Positions 1-12,045 of a stretch of DNA of 64,000 nucleotides are shown here, in pieces. The stretch is from Meiothermus sp. CFH 77666. Lineage in GTDB: Bacteria; Deinococcota; Deinococci; Deinococcales; Thermaceae. The notes under the pieces were generated by a model that saw only the letters and a program-made list of their open reading frames with translations, ran no database searches and had not been told where the DNA came from. The first letter of the stretch is position 1. Every line of letters begins with the position of its first letter. The stretch lies in the NCBI RefSeq assembly GCF_017497985.1, contig NZ_JAGDFV010000011.1, forward strand, positions 1 through 64,000, given 5' to 3'. The position numbers and the translations under genes were made by a program.

Positions 1-1
1 G

Positions 2-391
2 CAAACCCGCTATCGTCACCCCCACTGGCAGACGGGGGGCAGGCTCAGGGGAGGCATCGAGGTCAGGGTCTATCGCAGAGGTAGGAAGTTTTATGCCACG
101 AGCGACCCCAGCCTGGAGTGGAGGGGGGTCAGGAAGCTCTACAGCATCCGTGCTGCGATTGAGGAGGTCTTTCGCATCCTCAAGCAGGCGTGTGGCTGGC
201 AGGGGGTGCAGCAACGCCAGATCAAGACCTACACCCAGCATCTGACCTTGGGTCTGCTGGCCTACCTCTACCTGCAAAGGCTCAAAGTACAGACCCGTTC
301 TGGTGTTTATGTACTGCGTCGCAGGCTCATTGCTCGCAAGTTGACCCTGGACAGGAGTGACCTGTATGCCTTCCTGGACACGGCTGCTTGA
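2..391 (+). CDS. IS4-type transposase, C-terminal part (gene cut by the window edge)
   Basis: An open frame enters from the left edge and stops at 391. The visible ~129 residues contain Y-x2-R-x3-E-x6-K (YSIRAAIEEVFRILK), the signature around the third catalytic acidic residue of IS4-type DDE transposases, followed by a helical tail rich in Leu and Tyr. The N-terminal DDE residues lie outside the window, so whether the element is intact cannot be judged. It ends 35 nt before the ilvD stop on the other strand. I see no clear terminal inverted repeat in the short gap 392-426. Confidence 0.8.
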   Translation, partial: QTRYRHPHWQTGGRLRGGIEVRVYRRGRKFYATSDPSLEWRGVRKLYSIRAAIEEVFRILKQACGWQGVQQRQIKTYTQHLTLGLLAYLYLQRLKVQTRSGVYVLRRRLIARKLTLDRSDLYAFLDTAA

Positions 392-426
392 GGCTTGCGT
401 AGGTTGAGTTATCAATAGCTACCCGC

Positions 427-2091
427 CTACTCGGGCTTCTGCAAAACCGCCCCTTCCCGTGCGCTGCTCACCAGCGCGGCGTACCGGGCGAACAGGCCGC
501 TTTTGTAGTGCGGCTTGGGGGGCTTCCAGGCTTTGGCCCGCTTGGCCAGCTCCTTTTCCGAGACCTCCAGGTTCAGAATGCCCTTATCGCAGTCAATCGA
601 GATGATGTCGCCTTCCTTGACCAGCGCAATGGGGCCGCCCACAAAGGCTTCCGGGGCCACGTGGCCAATCATCAGGCCCTTGGTGCCGCCACTGAAGCGT
701 CCGTCGGTCACCAGGGCCACGTGGGGGCCCAGCCCCTCGCCCACCAGGGCCGAGGTCACCGAGAGCATCTCGGGCATACCGGGGGCCCCTTTGGGGCCTT
801 CGTAGCGGATCACCACCACGTCGCCGGGCTTGATCTGCTTCTTGAGGACGGCCTTCATGGCGCTCTGCTCACCGTCGAAGACGCGGGCCGGGCCCCGGTG
901 TACTTTGGTCTCGGTGCCGGCCAGCTTGAGCACCGCGCCGTCCGGGGCCAGCGAGCCCTTGAGCACCCGCAGCCCGCCCTCGAGCTTGAAGGGCTTGCTG
1001 GCTTTGGTCACCACCTTCTGGCCCCTGGTTTCCCTGGCGTTTTTGGTCTCTTGCCAGAGGGTCTTGCCGCTCACGGTCATCTGGTCGCCGTCAATTAGGC
1101 CGCCTTCAATCAAGCGGCGGATAATGAGCGGAATACCGCCCGCTTCGTAGAGCTCCCAGGCGGTGTACTGGCCCCAGGGGCGCATGTCGGCAATCACCGG
1201 GGTTTTGCGGGAGATTTTGTCGAACTCCTCCAAGGTCAGCTTGATACCGGCTTCCTTGGCCACCGCCAGCAGGTGCAGCACCGCGTTGGTGGAGCCGCCC
1301 GTAGCGGCCACGGCGGCAATGGCGTTGGTGAAGCTCTTCTTGGTCAGGAAGCTCTTGGGGGTGCGGTTGTGCTTGATGGCATCCGCCAGTATCTGCATGG
1401 CCCGGCGTCCGGCGGGCTTTTTCTCGGGGTGCACGGCAGGGATGGCATTGTAACCGATGGGGGAGAAGCCCATCACCTCGAGCACCATGGCCATGGTGTT
1501 GGCGGTGTACTGCCCGCCGCAAGCCCCCGCACCGGGGATGGCGGTGCGCTCGACGGCCTCGAGCTGCTTTTCATCAATTTTGCCCGCCGCGTACTGGCCC
1601 ACCGCCTCGAACACGCTCACCACGGTCTGGGCCTTGCCGTTCAGGTAGCCGGGGGCAATGGAGCCGCCATAAAGCACCAGGCTGGGCACATTGGCCCGGA
1701 TCACCCCCATCATGCTGCCGGGGTTGGTCTTGTCGCAGGCCACCAGCGCCACCATGCCGTCGTAAAGGTAGCCCTGGGCAATCAGCTCGATGGAGTCGGC
1801 GATTACCTCGCGCGAGACCAGTGAGGCCCGCATCCCCACTGTGCCCATGCTGATGCCGTCGGAGATGGCCGGAGCGCCGAACTCGAAGGTCTGAAAACCG
1901 GCCTCCTTGGCCCCGATCTTGAGGTCGGCGGCCAGGTCGCGCAGGTGGTAGTTGCAGGGCATCCCTTCGGTCCAGGTGTTCACGATGCCCACCCAGGGAA
2001 TCTTGAACTCCTCATCGCCGATGCCCACCGCGCGGAGCATGGCGCGGGCGGGGGCTTGTTGGGGGCCTTGTTTGATGATGTCGCTTCGCAT
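427..2091 (-). CDS. ilvD: Dihydroxy-acid dehydratase
   Basis: Dehydrates 2,3-dihydroxy-isovalerate and 2,3-dihydroxy-3-methylvalerate to the 2-keto acids that precede valine, leucine and isoleucine; cytoplasmic Fe-S enzyme. The 554-residue product has the expected family length and the Fe-S cysteine motifs ACDKTNPG (about residue 119) and [14 protein letters not shown] (about 190), with an early MPCN cysteine near residue 46. I chose ATG 2091, preceded by GAGG 7 nt upstream; an in-frame TTG at 2097 is the alternative. A promoter candidate (TTGAAT, 18 nt, TAAGAT) lies at 2152-2181, so it may be transcribed apart from the leu genes although it belongs to the same pathway. The truncated transposase converges on it. 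Confidence 0.97.
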   Translation of the reverse strand: MRSDIIKQGPQQAPARAMLRAVGIGDEEFKIPWVGIVNTWTEGMPCNYHLRDLAADLKIGAKEAGFQTFEFGAPAISDGISMGTVGMRASLVSREVIADSIELIAQGYLYDGMVALVACDKTNPGSMMGVIRANVPSLVLYGGSIAPGYLNGKAQTVVSVFEAVGQYAAGKIDEKQLEAVERTAIPGAGACGGQYTANTMAMVLEVMGFSPIGYNAIPAVHPEKKPAGRRAMQILADAIKHNRTPKSFLTKKSFTNAIAAVAATGGSTNAVLHLLAVAKEAGIKLTLEEFDKISRKTPVIADMRPWGQYTAWELYEAGGIPLIIRRLIEGGLIDGDQMTVSGKTLWQETKNARETRGQKVVTKASKPFKLEGGLRVLKGSLAPDGAVLKLAGTETKVHRGPARVFDGEQSAMKAVLKKQIKPGDVVVIRYEGPKGAPGMPEMLSVTSALVGEGLGPHVALVTDGRFSGGTKGLMIGHVAPEAFVGGPIALVKEGDIISIDCDKGILNLEVSEKELAKRAKAWKPPKPHYKSGLFARYAALVSSAREGAVLQKPE

Positions 2092-2151
2092 AGGCAAACC
2101 TCAGATTATGTTTTCGCTTTTGGCCGCTAGCTTTCGGCTGTTCTTTTCGTC

Positions 2152-2181
2152 ATCTTACCGTCAAATAGCAGCGCTATTCAA
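2152..2181 (-). promoter_or_regulatory. Candidate ilvD promoter
   Basis: Read on the minus strand: -35 TTGAAT (2181-2176), 18-nt spacer, -10 TAAGAT (2157-2152). Transcription would begin near 2145, giving a ~55 nt leader for ilvD. No leader peptide rich in Val/Leu/Ile codons or terminator hairpin was seen in that leader. Confidence 0.4.
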
Positions 2182-2243
2182 AAGCCTGGCAGGCCTCGAG
2201 TGGCTGGCATGGGTCAGAATCAGAGTCTGGTTTCGAATTTCCA

Positions 2244-2990
2244 TCAACCATCGTTCTGGGTGGCAATTTTGCCGTGGAACTTACGCGGGTTGCCTTCCAG
2301 GATACGCACCAGGGCCCGGGCCGACTGCTCTGGGGTAAGCACCCGGCCCTGCGCCTTATAGCCCCTGAACAGAGGGCGCAGGGTCTCGCTGCCCCCGCCC
2401 TGGGCCTCGCGCAGTTGTTTTTGCATGTCGGTCTCGACAATGCCGGGGCGGTAGGTGAAGCAGGTGACCTCGGGGGCCTCTATGGCCAGTTGCCGGGCCA
2501 GGTGTTCTTCGGCAGCTTTGGCAATGGCATAGATGCCCATTCCCGGGATGTTGTGCTCGGCCACACCCGAGCCCAGAAACACCGCGATGCTGCCGGGCTG
2601 GCGGATCAGGTGGGGATAGGCGAAGCGGGCGAGCTGATAACCCCCCTTGACGTTTGAATCCATAATTTCGTCGTACTGCGACTCGATCAGTTCGTAGGCC
2701 AGCGGCCCCGCATTCAGGATGCCCGCATTGTGAATGAAGCCCACAAAGTGGCCGATTTGCAACGCCTGGGCGACCAGGGCTTCGGCTACGGCGCTATCGG
2801 CGGCGCTCCCGGCCACCGACTCGCAGCGCACCCCCAGGTTGCGCACCTCGTCGCGGACGAACTCGAGGGCGGTCTGGTTGCGGGCTCCGATTACCAGGTT
2901 GGCCCCGGCCCTGGCGAGCTCGAGGGCCAACGCCTCGCCAATGCCCCGGCTGGCCCCGGTGATGATGAAGGTCTGGCTTTTGAGTTTCAT
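2244..2990 (-). CDS. Short-chain dehydrogenase/reductase (SDR)
   Basis: Classical SDR of 248 residues: TGASRGIG dinucleotide loop at residues 12-19, HNAG in place of NNAG near 87, a serine in FLGSG near 139 and catalytic YAIAK near 154. It is therefore an NAD(P)-dependent oxidoreductase; substrate unknown. It follows leuB by 159 nt on the same strand, and its own promoter may lie in the gap, where the inverted repeat TGACC/GGTCA (about 3037-3053) could be an operator. Its place between leuB and ilvD does not prove a role in branched-chain synthesis, since SDRs with this layout act on many substrates. Confidence 0.85.
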   Translation of the reverse strand: MKLKSQTFIITGASRGIGEALALELARAGANLVIGARNQTALEFVRDEVRNLGVRCESVAGSAADSAVAEALVAQALQIGHFVGFIHNAGILNAGPLAYELIESQYDEIMDSNVKGGYQLARFAYPHLIRQPGSIAVFLGSGVAEHNIPGMGIYAIAKAAEEHLARQLAIEAPEVTCFTYRPGIVETDMQKQLREAQGGGSETLRPLFRGYKAQGRVLTPEQSARALVRILEGNPRKFHGKIATQNDG

Positions 2991-3149
2991 GTTTATGTGT
3001 ATATGTCCAATCGGTTAGAAGTGCTAGAGGACACCTGACCCAATGCAGGTCAAATGCTGCGTGGCCAGACCCTCCATGCGCTGGAAGCTGGGCTTTGAGG
3101 GGGTGTGATGGTTGAACCCTTCGCATCGCAGGAGAATCTGGCATGGGTC

Positions 3150-4822
<1,673 letters not shown>

Positions 4823-4867
4823 GTGTACTCCTTTGGTTCCTTGTGCGGATGCTTTGAGCAAAACGGG

Positions 4868-5086
4868 TCAGGTTTTGCTTTCGTCGTCGTGGTCGGTTTT
4901 GATACCCCTTGAGATGTTCCATACCCCCAGCAGCGCGGCGGCTGAAACCAGGGCAAAGCCCAGTACAAAGACGGCCCAGGCTCCGGCGGGGTTGTTGCTC
5001 AGGCTCTGAAGCCACAGTACCAGGGTGGCGATGGAGAGCAGCACCGAGGCAGCCACCAGGCTAAGTCCGAGCAGGATACGGCTCAT
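4868..5086 (-). CDS. Small two-helix membrane protein
   Basis: 72 residues with two hydrophobic segments (about 4-27 and 35-58) and a charged C-terminal tail (KTDHDDESKT). Its start codon overlaps the stop of the upstream Uma2 gene by 4 nt, and leuD starts 45 nt further on, so it is probably co-transcribed and translationally coupled with both. I do not recognise a family. The likely topology is a hairpin in the inner membrane; no function can be assigned. Confidence 0.6.
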   Translation of the reverse strand: MSRILLGLSLVAASVLLSIATLVLWLQSLSNNPAGAWAVFVLGFALVSAAALLGVWNISRGIKTDHDDESKT

Positions 5087-5673
5087 GGGGTTGTTCTTCC
5101 CAGCACTTGCTCTACGGTCAGCTGAACCGAAGGCAGGGCCAGCGGGGTCAGGTAGGCGCTGCCTTCCAGGGCTTGAATCCGGGTGTAGACCCCGTTTTTG
5201 GGCTCCCGATAGACCCAGACCCGTGCGCCATTCAGATCCACCACCCAGTACTCCACCACCCCGCCTGCGGCGTATTTGGACGCCTTAAGGCCCTGGTCGG
5301 TTGCAAGGCTGGTGTCGGCCACCTCCACCACCAGTAGGGCATCCTCGGCGCTGGCGTCTTTGTCGTGGTAGAAGTCGGGCCGGGGTTTAAGCAGCACTAC
5401 ATCCGGGTAGAACTCGTCTGTGCCCACCAGAAGAGGGTCTTGCACCGAGACGATGACGCGATCCCCAAGCTGGAGTGAAAAAGCCTGCAAGAGGCGTTTC
5501 ACGCAAGAGGCGTGAGGGCGGTTGACCGGACTCATTTCCACAACCTGACCATCTACAAACTCCAGCCGCTCGTCCTCCGTCAGGATGCCTGCTTCCCGCA
5601 TCCGGTGCCACTGCTCGAGGGTGAAGCGGTGCAGCCGGGGGGGCTCGGAGGTGGGTTTGCGGTCTTGCACCAT
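5083..5673 (-). CDS. Uma2-family (DUF820) putative endonuclease
   Basis: 196 residues with the Uma2 layout of the PD-(D/E)xK restriction-endonuclease fold: FTLEQWHRMREAGIL near the N-terminus, FYPDVVLL (acidic residue 1), LLVVEVAD (acidic residue 2), KASKYAAGGVVEYWVVD (lysine and a core strand). Uma2 genes are abundant in cyanobacteria and Thermaceae, and their biological role is not settled. It starts 15 nt after leuC and overlaps the next gene by 4 nt, so it rides inside the leu operon. Nothing suggests a direct part in leucine synthesis; insertion of a mobile cargo gene into the operon is the simplest reading. Confidence 0.85.
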   Translation of the reverse strand: MVQDRKPTSEPPRLHRFTLEQWHRMREAGILTEDERLEFVDGQVVEMSPVNRPHASCVKRLLQAFSLQLGDRVIVSVQDPLLVGTDEFYPDVVLLKPRPDFYHDKDASAEDALLVVEVADTSLATDQGLKASKYAAGGVVEYWVVDLNGARVWVYREPKNGVYTRIQALEGSAYLTPLALPSVQLTVEQVLGRTTP

Positions 5674-5688
5674 AGCTTTAGGTTAGCA

Positions 5689-7113
5689 CTACGCGCCCAC
5701 CAGCTCGCCCACCCCAAACACTTCCCGTGCGTCGCTTACCTCACCGGTCACGGCGGCGGCCACCACCATCACCGGCGACATCAGCACGGTGCGCCCGGTG
5801 GCGCTGCCCTGGCGGCCCTTGAAGTTGCGGTTGGAGGAGGAGGCGCAGAGTTCGTCCCCTATCAGCTTGTCGGGGTTCATGGCCAGGCACATGCTGCACC
5901 CGGCACCCCGCCACTCAAACCCGGCCTCGATGAAGATCCGGTCAATCCCCTCCTCTTCGCAGGCTTTGGCTACCTGCTGGGAGCCCGGTACCGCAATGGC
6001 CCGCACGCCGGGGGCTACCTTGCGGCCCTTGAGGTACTTGGCGGCTTCGCGGAAGTCCGAGAGCCGACCGTTGGTGCAACTGCCCAAAAAGGCCACATCC
6101 ACCTTCACCCCCTTGATGGGCTGGCCGGGCTTTAACTTCATGTGCTTGAGGGCTTCCTCGAGGCCGGCCCGCTCGGCCTCGGGGTAGAGGGCGGGGTCGG
6201 GGACGCGGTCGGTAATGGCGCAGCCCTGGCCGGGGTTGATGCCCCAGGTCACGGTAGGGGCGATGTCCTCGGCGCGGATGTTCACCACGTCGTCGTAGGT
6301 GGCGTCCTTGTCAGAAGCCAGCGCCTTCCAGCGCTCGACGGCTTTGTCCCACTCAGCGCCTTTGGGGGCGTAGGGGCGGCCCTTCAGGTAGTCGAAGGTG
6401 GTCTGGTCGGGGTTGACGTAGCCGATGCGGGCCCCCCCCTCGATGCTCATGTTGCAGACCGTCATGCGCTCTTCCATGCTGAAGTTATCGAACACCTCGC
6501 CGCCGTACTCGTAGGCGTAGCCGATGCCCCCGTTCACCCCCAGCACCTTGATGATGTGCAGGATCACGTCCTTGGCGTAGACGCCGGGGCGCAGCTTGCC
6601 GTTCACGTTAATCCGGCGCACCTTGAGTTTGCTCACCGCCATGGTCTGGGTGGCCAGCACGTCGCGTACCTGGGTGGTGCCGATACCAAAGGCAATGGCC
6701 CCAAAGGCCCCGTGGGTGGAGGTGTGGGAGTCGCCGCAGGCGATGGTCATGCCGGGCTGGGTGATGCCGTTTTCCGGGCCAATCACATGCACAATTCCCT
6801 GCTTACCCGAGCTCACATCGAAAAAGGTGATGCCAAACTCCTGCACGTTCTTGCGGAGCTGACGGATCATCTCGTCGGCCTGGGGGTCGGCGAAGGGCTC
6901 TTGCAGGCTGTGGGTGGGCACGATGTGGTCTACCGTGGCGAAGGTGCGCTCGGGGAAGCGCACCTTGAGGCCGAGGTCGCGCAGCATCCCGAAGGCCTGG
7001 GGGCTGGTGACCTCGTGGATCAGGTGGGTGTCGATGAAGAGCTGCGTTTGCCCGTTGGGCAGGGTACGTACCGCGTGGCTCTCCCAGACTTTTTCATACA
7101 GGCTTTTTCCCAT
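5689..7113 (-). CDS. leuC: 3-isopropylmalate dehydratase, large subunit
   Basis: Aconitase-family catalytic subunit carrying the 4Fe-4S cluster; with LeuD it isomerises isopropylmalate. 474 residues. Motifs seen: [15 protein letters not shown] near residue 144, [16 protein letters not shown] near 347 and [13 protein letters not shown] near 410, which supply the cluster cysteines. The bacterial 470-residue form, not the archaeal 420-residue form. ATG 7113 follows AAAGGAGG by 8 nt. First structural gene of the leu operon, directly after the leader peptide and attenuator. Confidence 0.97.
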   Translation of the reverse strand: MGKSLYEKVWESHAVRTLPNGQTQLFIDTHLIHEVTSPQAFGMLRDLGLKVRFPERTFATVDHIVPTHSLQEPFADPQADEMIRQLRKNVQEFGITFFDVSSGKQGIVHVIGPENGITQPGMTIACGDSHTSTHGAFGAIAFGIGTTQVRDVLATQTMAVSKLKVRRINVNGKLRPGVYAKDVILHIIKVLGVNGGIGYAYEYGGEVFDNFSMEERMTVCNMSIEGGARIGYVNPDQTTFDYLKGRPYAPKGAEWDKAVERWKALASDKDATYDDVVNIRAEDIAPTVTWGINPGQGCAITDRVPDPALYPEAERAGLEEALKHMKLKPGQPIKGVKVDVAFLGSCTNGRLSDFREAAKYLKGRKVAPGVRAIAVPGSQQVAKACEEEGIDRIFIEAGFEWRGAGCSMCLAMNPDKLIGDELCASSSNRNFKGRQGSATGRTVLMSPVMVVAAAVTGEVSDAREVFGVGELVGA

Positions 7114-7149
7114 GATTGCTTTGTGCCTCCTTTATCCGATACCTTGAGC

Positions 7150-7178
7150 AAAAACCCCAGAGACGTTTTGCTCTGGGG
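7150..7178 (-). terminator. leu attenuator terminator
   Basis: On the minus strand an 8-bp perfect stem CCCCAGAG / CTCTGGGG (7178-7171 and 7162-7155) with an 8-nt loop is followed by five T residues (7154-7150). It lies between the leader peptide stop and the leuC ribosome binding site, so readthrough would be needed to express leuC. An upstream segment GGGGUCU (7204-7198) can pair instead with AGGCCCC (7181-7175), which includes the terminator's 5' arm: a mutually exclusive antiterminator. Confidence 0.85.
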
Positions 7179-7195
7179 CCTGTGACGACGGCAAA

Positions 7196-7246
7196 CTAGA
7201 CCCCTCGAGCGGGGCGTAGTAGGCGCTGCGCGAAGGGATTCGTCAT
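7196..7246 (-). CDS. leuL: leu operon leader peptide
   Basis: A 16-residue ORF, MTNPFAQRLLRPARGV, with two adjacent CTA leucine codons at positions 9-10. Its ATG begins at 7246, and the -10 box ends at 7254, so the transcript should start at or one base before the A: a leaderless mRNA, and no Shine-Dalgarno is present. The stop codon overlaps the antiterminator strand GGGGUCU. Stalling at CTA-CTA would mask CCCC (7214-7211), which otherwise pairs with that GGGG, and favour the antiterminator; completing translation would cover the GGGG and let the terminator form. This is the logic of leucine attenuation. Confidence 0.8.
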   Translation of the reverse strand: MTNPFAQRLLRPARGV

Positions 7247-7253
7247 TGCCAGG

Positions 7254-7282
7254 AGTATAAAGTTTGGTATACCAAACGTCAA
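7254..7282 (-). promoter_or_regulatory. leu operon promoter with palindromic operator in the spacer
   Basis: Minus strand: -35 TTGACG (7282-7277), exactly 17 nt, -10 TATACT (7259-7254). The spacer contains a perfect 14-bp palindrome TTTGGTATACCAAA. A palindrome of this type between the two hexamers is the expected place for a repressor; TGGT...ACCA half-sites are common for GntR/FadR-type regulators, but the protein is not identifiable from this window. Confidence 0.85.
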
Positions 7283-7321
7283 GCCTTGTGGCAGTTCACC
7301 GTAGCGCCTGCCATGCTTACC

Positions 7322-7351
7322 TTGGTGTGTGGCCCTGGAAGCGGGTATCCT
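7322..7351 (+). promoter_or_regulatory. Candidate promoter for the phosphotransferase gene
   Basis: TTGGTG (7322-7327), 18 nt, TATCCT (7346-7351); the preferred start codon at 7361 lies 9 nt further, giving a leaderless or nearly leaderless transcript. It is divergent from the leu promoter about 60 nt away. Confidence 0.45.
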
Positions 7352-7360
7352 ACAGCCAGG

Positions 7361-8164
7361 ATGCTGCTCACGCGGCTGGGACAGGGGCGCGAAGCCGAGG
7401 TATATGCCTGGGCCGACGGCTACGTGCTGAAGCTGCTCTGGCCGGAGTTTTCTCAGGCCGACGCCGAGCTAGAAGCGCGCCTGACCCAGCAGGTCTGGCT
7501 GATGGGGGTGCCCTCCGCCAGGGTAGAAGACGTACTGGAGTTTGAGGGTCGCTGGGGCCTGGTTTTGCAGTGGATCAAAGGGGTGCCGCTTACCGATTAC
7601 ATCCAGACCGACCCCACCCGCCTGCGCTTTGCAGCCCAGATGCTGGGGGCCCTGCACCGCCAGCTTCACAACAAAGCGGCTGGACATTTGCCGTCCCAGC
7701 GCCTGCACCTCATTCGCCGCATCGAGGCCAGCCGACTACCGCTCGAGCTGCGCTCGGCCCTGCTCAGCCATCTGGAGCGCTTGCCCGACGGAACCGCGCT
7801 GTGCCACGGCGACTTTCACCCCGAGAACGTGCTGGTAGGGGATGACGGGGTGTATGTGGTGGACTGGCCCGGCGCCATGCGCGGCAACCCCCTGGCCGAT
7901 ATGGCCCGCACCACCCTGCTGGTGCTGTATAGCGAACTCCCGCCCGACCTGCCGGGGCGCGAAGAAATCATGCAGCAGCGCGAGCTTTTTTACCAGACCT
8001 ACCTCGAGCACTACCAGACCTTCTCGGGCCTCGACCTGGCCGAGCTAAAGTCCTGGATGCCCATTGTGGCGGCGGCCCGCCTGCGCGACAACATTCCCGC
8101 CGAGGAGCCCCGCCTGATGCAACTGATAGAAGAGGGCCTGATGCAGGGTGAACCCTCCGAATAA
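7361..8164 (+). CDS. Aminoglycoside phosphotransferase-family kinase
   Basis: 267 residues (from ATG 7361) of the APH/choline-kinase fold. The kinase catalytic loop reads CHGDFHPENVLV and the metal-binding Asp is in VYVVDWPGA, followed by the GNPLADMART segment usual for the family. Substrate unknown: small-molecule hydroxyls are typical, and the family name does not imply antibiotic resistance. A longer frame starts at 7286, but the first 25 residues of that version have no family match and overlap the promoter candidate, so I prefer 7361. It precedes miaB by 60 nt on the same strand. Confidence 0.8.
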   Translation: MLLTRLGQGREAEVYAWADGYVLKLLWPEFSQADAELEARLTQQVWLMGVPSARVEDVLEFEGRWGLVLQWIKGVPLTDYIQTDPTRLRFAAQMLGALHRQLHNKAAGHLPSQRLHLIRRIEASRLPLELRSALLSHLERLPDGTALCHGDFHPENVLVGDDGVYVVDWPGAMRGNPLADMARTTLLVLYSELPPDLPGREEIMQQRELFYQTYLEHYQTFSGLDLAELKSWMPIVAAARLRDNIPAEEPRLMQLIEEGLMQGEPSE

Positions 8165-8224
8165 CTCTGTTACACTGAAGGTCTGTGTGGCCCCGGAATC
8201 CCTCCGGTCAGCCTCGAGGTTCGC

Positions 8225-9543
<1,319 letters not shown>

Positions 9544-9547
<4 letters not shown>

Positions 9548-10440
9548 AGACCGGGGCCGAAGTAGTGGTTATTGGCGCCGGCATTGCCGGGTTGGCGGCG
9601 GCGCGTCTTTTGCACGAGGCTGGAAAAGAGGTGCGGGTGGTTACCCGCGAGCTGGGCGAGGCCAGCCGGGTGCCGGATGCGCTTTTGAACCCGGTGCGGG
9701 GCAAGCGCGGTGTGGTGGCCCCTGAGGCCGAGGAAGCGCTGGAAGCCCTGTGGGACTTTTACCCCCGCTTTGGGCCGGTGCGCCGGGGCATTCTCAGGCC
9801 CGTGCCCGAGGCGGATCGGGGGGGGTGGAAGGGCAAGCTCGAGGGCCGCCGGATTCCCCATCAGTGGCTGGAAGAAGGGCTGTACCTGGAAAACGCGGGC
9901 TGGCTCGAGACCACCCCCCTGCTGCACCGCCTGGCCGAGGGCCTGGACATCCTCTACGCCGAGGTGGAAAGGCTCGAGCACAACACCCTGTATCTGCGAA
10001 CCCCCGAACCCCGCACCCTGCAGGCAGGTCTGGTGGTGTACGCCGGAGGGGCCAGCGGGGCGCATCTGGTGGGCCTGGGGGGGCGGTTCACGCCGGGTTC
10101 GGTGCTTCAGACCCAGGAGCATTTCAAGCAGGCCCGTTCGTATGGCGTGTACGTGGCGGGTCACAGCCTGGGGGGTAGCTACCTGCCGCATCGGCAGACC
10201 TACACCCCGCACCAGACCGAGCCCCACGAAATCGAGTGGCTGCTATCCGAGGCCGAAAAACTGCTGGGCTACCGGCCTGCTTATAGTTCGTCCTGGGCCG
10301 GGGTGCGCTACCGGCTTGACCCGCACTACCTGAAAGAAATTCCCGGCGGCTATGCCCTCACCGGCTTTGGATCGGCGGCGTATTTTTACGCTCCGCTCTA
10401 TGCCTATCGGCTCCTGAAGCGCATCCAGGGGAAATCCTGA
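9544..10440 (+). CDS. FAD-dependent oxidoreductase (DAO fold)
   Basis: 298 residues starting at GTG 9544, which overlaps the miaB stop (GTGA), so translation is probably coupled. The N-terminal Rossmann motif [17 protein letters not shown] with a following acidic/basic strand binds FAD; the C-terminus has a glycine-oxidase-like [11 protein letters not shown] segment. This fits the D-amino-acid oxidase/ThiO/MnmC-C superfamily. It is shorter than classic glycine oxidase (about 370), so the substrate cannot be called. Its link to miaB might hint at tRNA modification, but that is only inference. The same frame is open far upstream inside miaB; that part is a shadow. Confidence 0.75.
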
Positions 10441-10453
10441 TAGACTGACCACC

Positions 10454-11248
10454 ATGCGGCAGTACCACGAGCTGATGAAATACGTGCTCGAGCGCGGGGT
10501 GGACAAGCCCGACCGCACCGGGGTGGGCACCCGCTCGGTGTTTGGCTACCAGATGCGCTTCGACCTGTCGGCGGGCTTCCCGCTGGTCACCACCAAAAAA
10601 GTTCACTGGAAGAGCGTGGTGTACGAGCTTTTGTGGTTCTTGCGGGGCGAGACCAACATCCGCTATTTGCGCGAAAACGGGGTGACCATCTGGGACGAGT
10701 GGGCTGACCAGGACGGCGAGCTGGGGCCGGTGTACGGCAAGCAGTGGCGGAGCTGGGAAGGGGCGAACGGCCAGACCATAGACCAGATGGCCTGGGTAGT
10801 GGAGGAGATCAAGCGCAACCCCGACTCACGCCGGCTGGTGGTGAGCGCCTGGAACGTAGCCGACCTGCCCCGCATGGCTCTGGCCCCCTGCCATATTCTG
10901 TTTCAGTTCTATGTGGCCCAGGGGCGGCTCTCCTGCCAGCTCTACCAGCGCAGCGCCGACATCTTCCTGGGGGTGCCCTTCAACATCGCCTCGTACTCGC
11001 TGCTCACGCTGATGCTGGCCCAGGTTACGGGCCTGCAGCCGGGCGAGTTCATCCACACCCTGGGCGACGCGCACCTCTACCAGAACCACTTTGAGCAGGC
11101 CCGCCTGCAGCTTTCCCGCGAGCCCCGGCCTTTGCCCACGGTGCGGCTCAACCCGAACGTGAAGGATTTGTTCGCCTTTAGGTTTGAGGATATCGTGCTG
11201 GAGGGCTACCACCCGCACCCGCGCATTGCGGCCCCGGTGGCGGTCTGA
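10454..11248 (+). CDS. thyA: Thymidylate synthase
   Basis: Converts dUMP and methylene-THF to dTMP and DHF. 264 residues, as in E. coli ThyA. Catalytic Cys146 in [13 protein letters not shown], dUMP-binding [18 protein letters not shown], and N-terminal [11 protein letters not shown] phosphate loop are all present. TAGACT ends 7 nt before ATG 10454 (10441-10446), compatible with a leaderless transcript, although no good -35 was seen. folA follows after 3 nt, the usual thyA-folA pair that recycles the DHF made here. Confidence 0.98.
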   Translation: MRQYHELMKYVLERGVDKPDRTGVGTRSVFGYQMRFDLSAGFPLVTTKKVHWKSVVYELLWFLRGETNIRYLRENGVTIWDEWADQDGELGPVYGKQWRSWEGANGQTIDQMAWVVEEIKRNPDSRRLVVSAWNVADLPRMALAPCHILFQFYVAQGRLSCQLYQRSADIFLGVPFNIASYSLLTLMLAQVTGLQPGEFIHTLGDAHLYQNHFEQARLQLSREPRPLPTVRLNPNVKDLFAFRFEDIVLEGYHPHPRIAAPVAV

Positions 11249-11251
11249 GTT

Positions 11252-11809
11252 ATGGCCCGAAAGATAGCCCTGGTGGCCGCCATGGATCAGAACCGCGCCA
11301 TTGGGCGCGCGGGCGCTCTGCCCTGGCACCTGCCCGATGACCTCAAGCGCTTCAGGGCGCTCACCCTGGGCAAAACCGTGTTGATGGGGCGCAAGACCTA
11401 CCAGAGCATTGGCCGCCCGCTCCCCCAGCGGCGCAACGTGGTGCTTACCCACGACCCCAGCTTCAGGGCTGATGGGGTAGAGGTCGTGCATTCTTTAGAA
11501 GAAGCCCTGAAGCTCGACGAGGAGCTGATGGTCATTGGGGGTGGGGAAATTTACGCCCTCTGCCTGCCCCTTGCTACGCACATGTATCTGACCTTGGTGG
11601 ATACCTTAGTACCGGATGCAGACACTTTTTTTCCTGCGTGGAACGACCAGGACTGGCGTGAAATTTATCGAGAATTTCACCCTGCCGACGAGCGTCACGC
11701 TTTTTCGTTTACCTACGTGGACCTCGAGCGCATCTCGGAGAAGATCGAGAAGTTTAGCGCGGGTTCGCTCGACAGCATTTTGAGTGACCAGGTGGGCAAT
11801 AAGAAGTAA
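11252..11809 (+). CDS. folA: Dihydrofolate reductase
   Basis: Reduces DHF to THF with NADPH. 185 residues. Seen: AAMDQNRAIGRAGALPWHLPDD with the substrate Asp near residue 30, GRKTYQSIGRPLPQRRNVVLT with the NADPH-binding loop, and MVIGGGEIYAL. The DHFR domain ends at about residue 160; a charged ~25-residue tail (ERISEKIEKFSAGSLDSILS) is longer than usual. It lies 3 nt after thyA and is certainly co-transcribed with it. Confidence 0.97.
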   Translation: MARKIALVAAMDQNRAIGRAGALPWHLPDDLKRFRALTLGKTVLMGRKTYQSIGRPLPQRRNVVLTHDPSFRADGVEVVHSLEEALKLDEELMVIGGGEIYALCLPLATHMYLTLVDTLVPDADTFFPAWNDQDWREIYREFHPADERHAFSFTYVDLERISEKIEKFSAGSLDSILSDQVGNKK

Positions 11810-12045
11810 GGGGATACCGGGTGTGTCCCTGTTTCAACCAGCGTCAACACCAATCCCAACTCGTTGTGCAACCCCTCTGGATGCAGATTGCAATAGCAGC
11901 ACTGACCTTCCAGCGCACACCGATTACCCATACGGGGGCTTGGGTAGAGCCTTGTGGATTGGGTTGAGCCGAGATCAGGAAACCGTTGTGATTATGATAA
12001 GAGCCTGTGAGCTCGAGCCCTACCATTCCCTACCGTCTTGGGAGT

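Noticed and set aside
6142-7185. Plus-strand ORF (347 codons) opposite leuC
   Set aside because: Shadow of leuC; it also overlaps the attenuator on the wrong strand.
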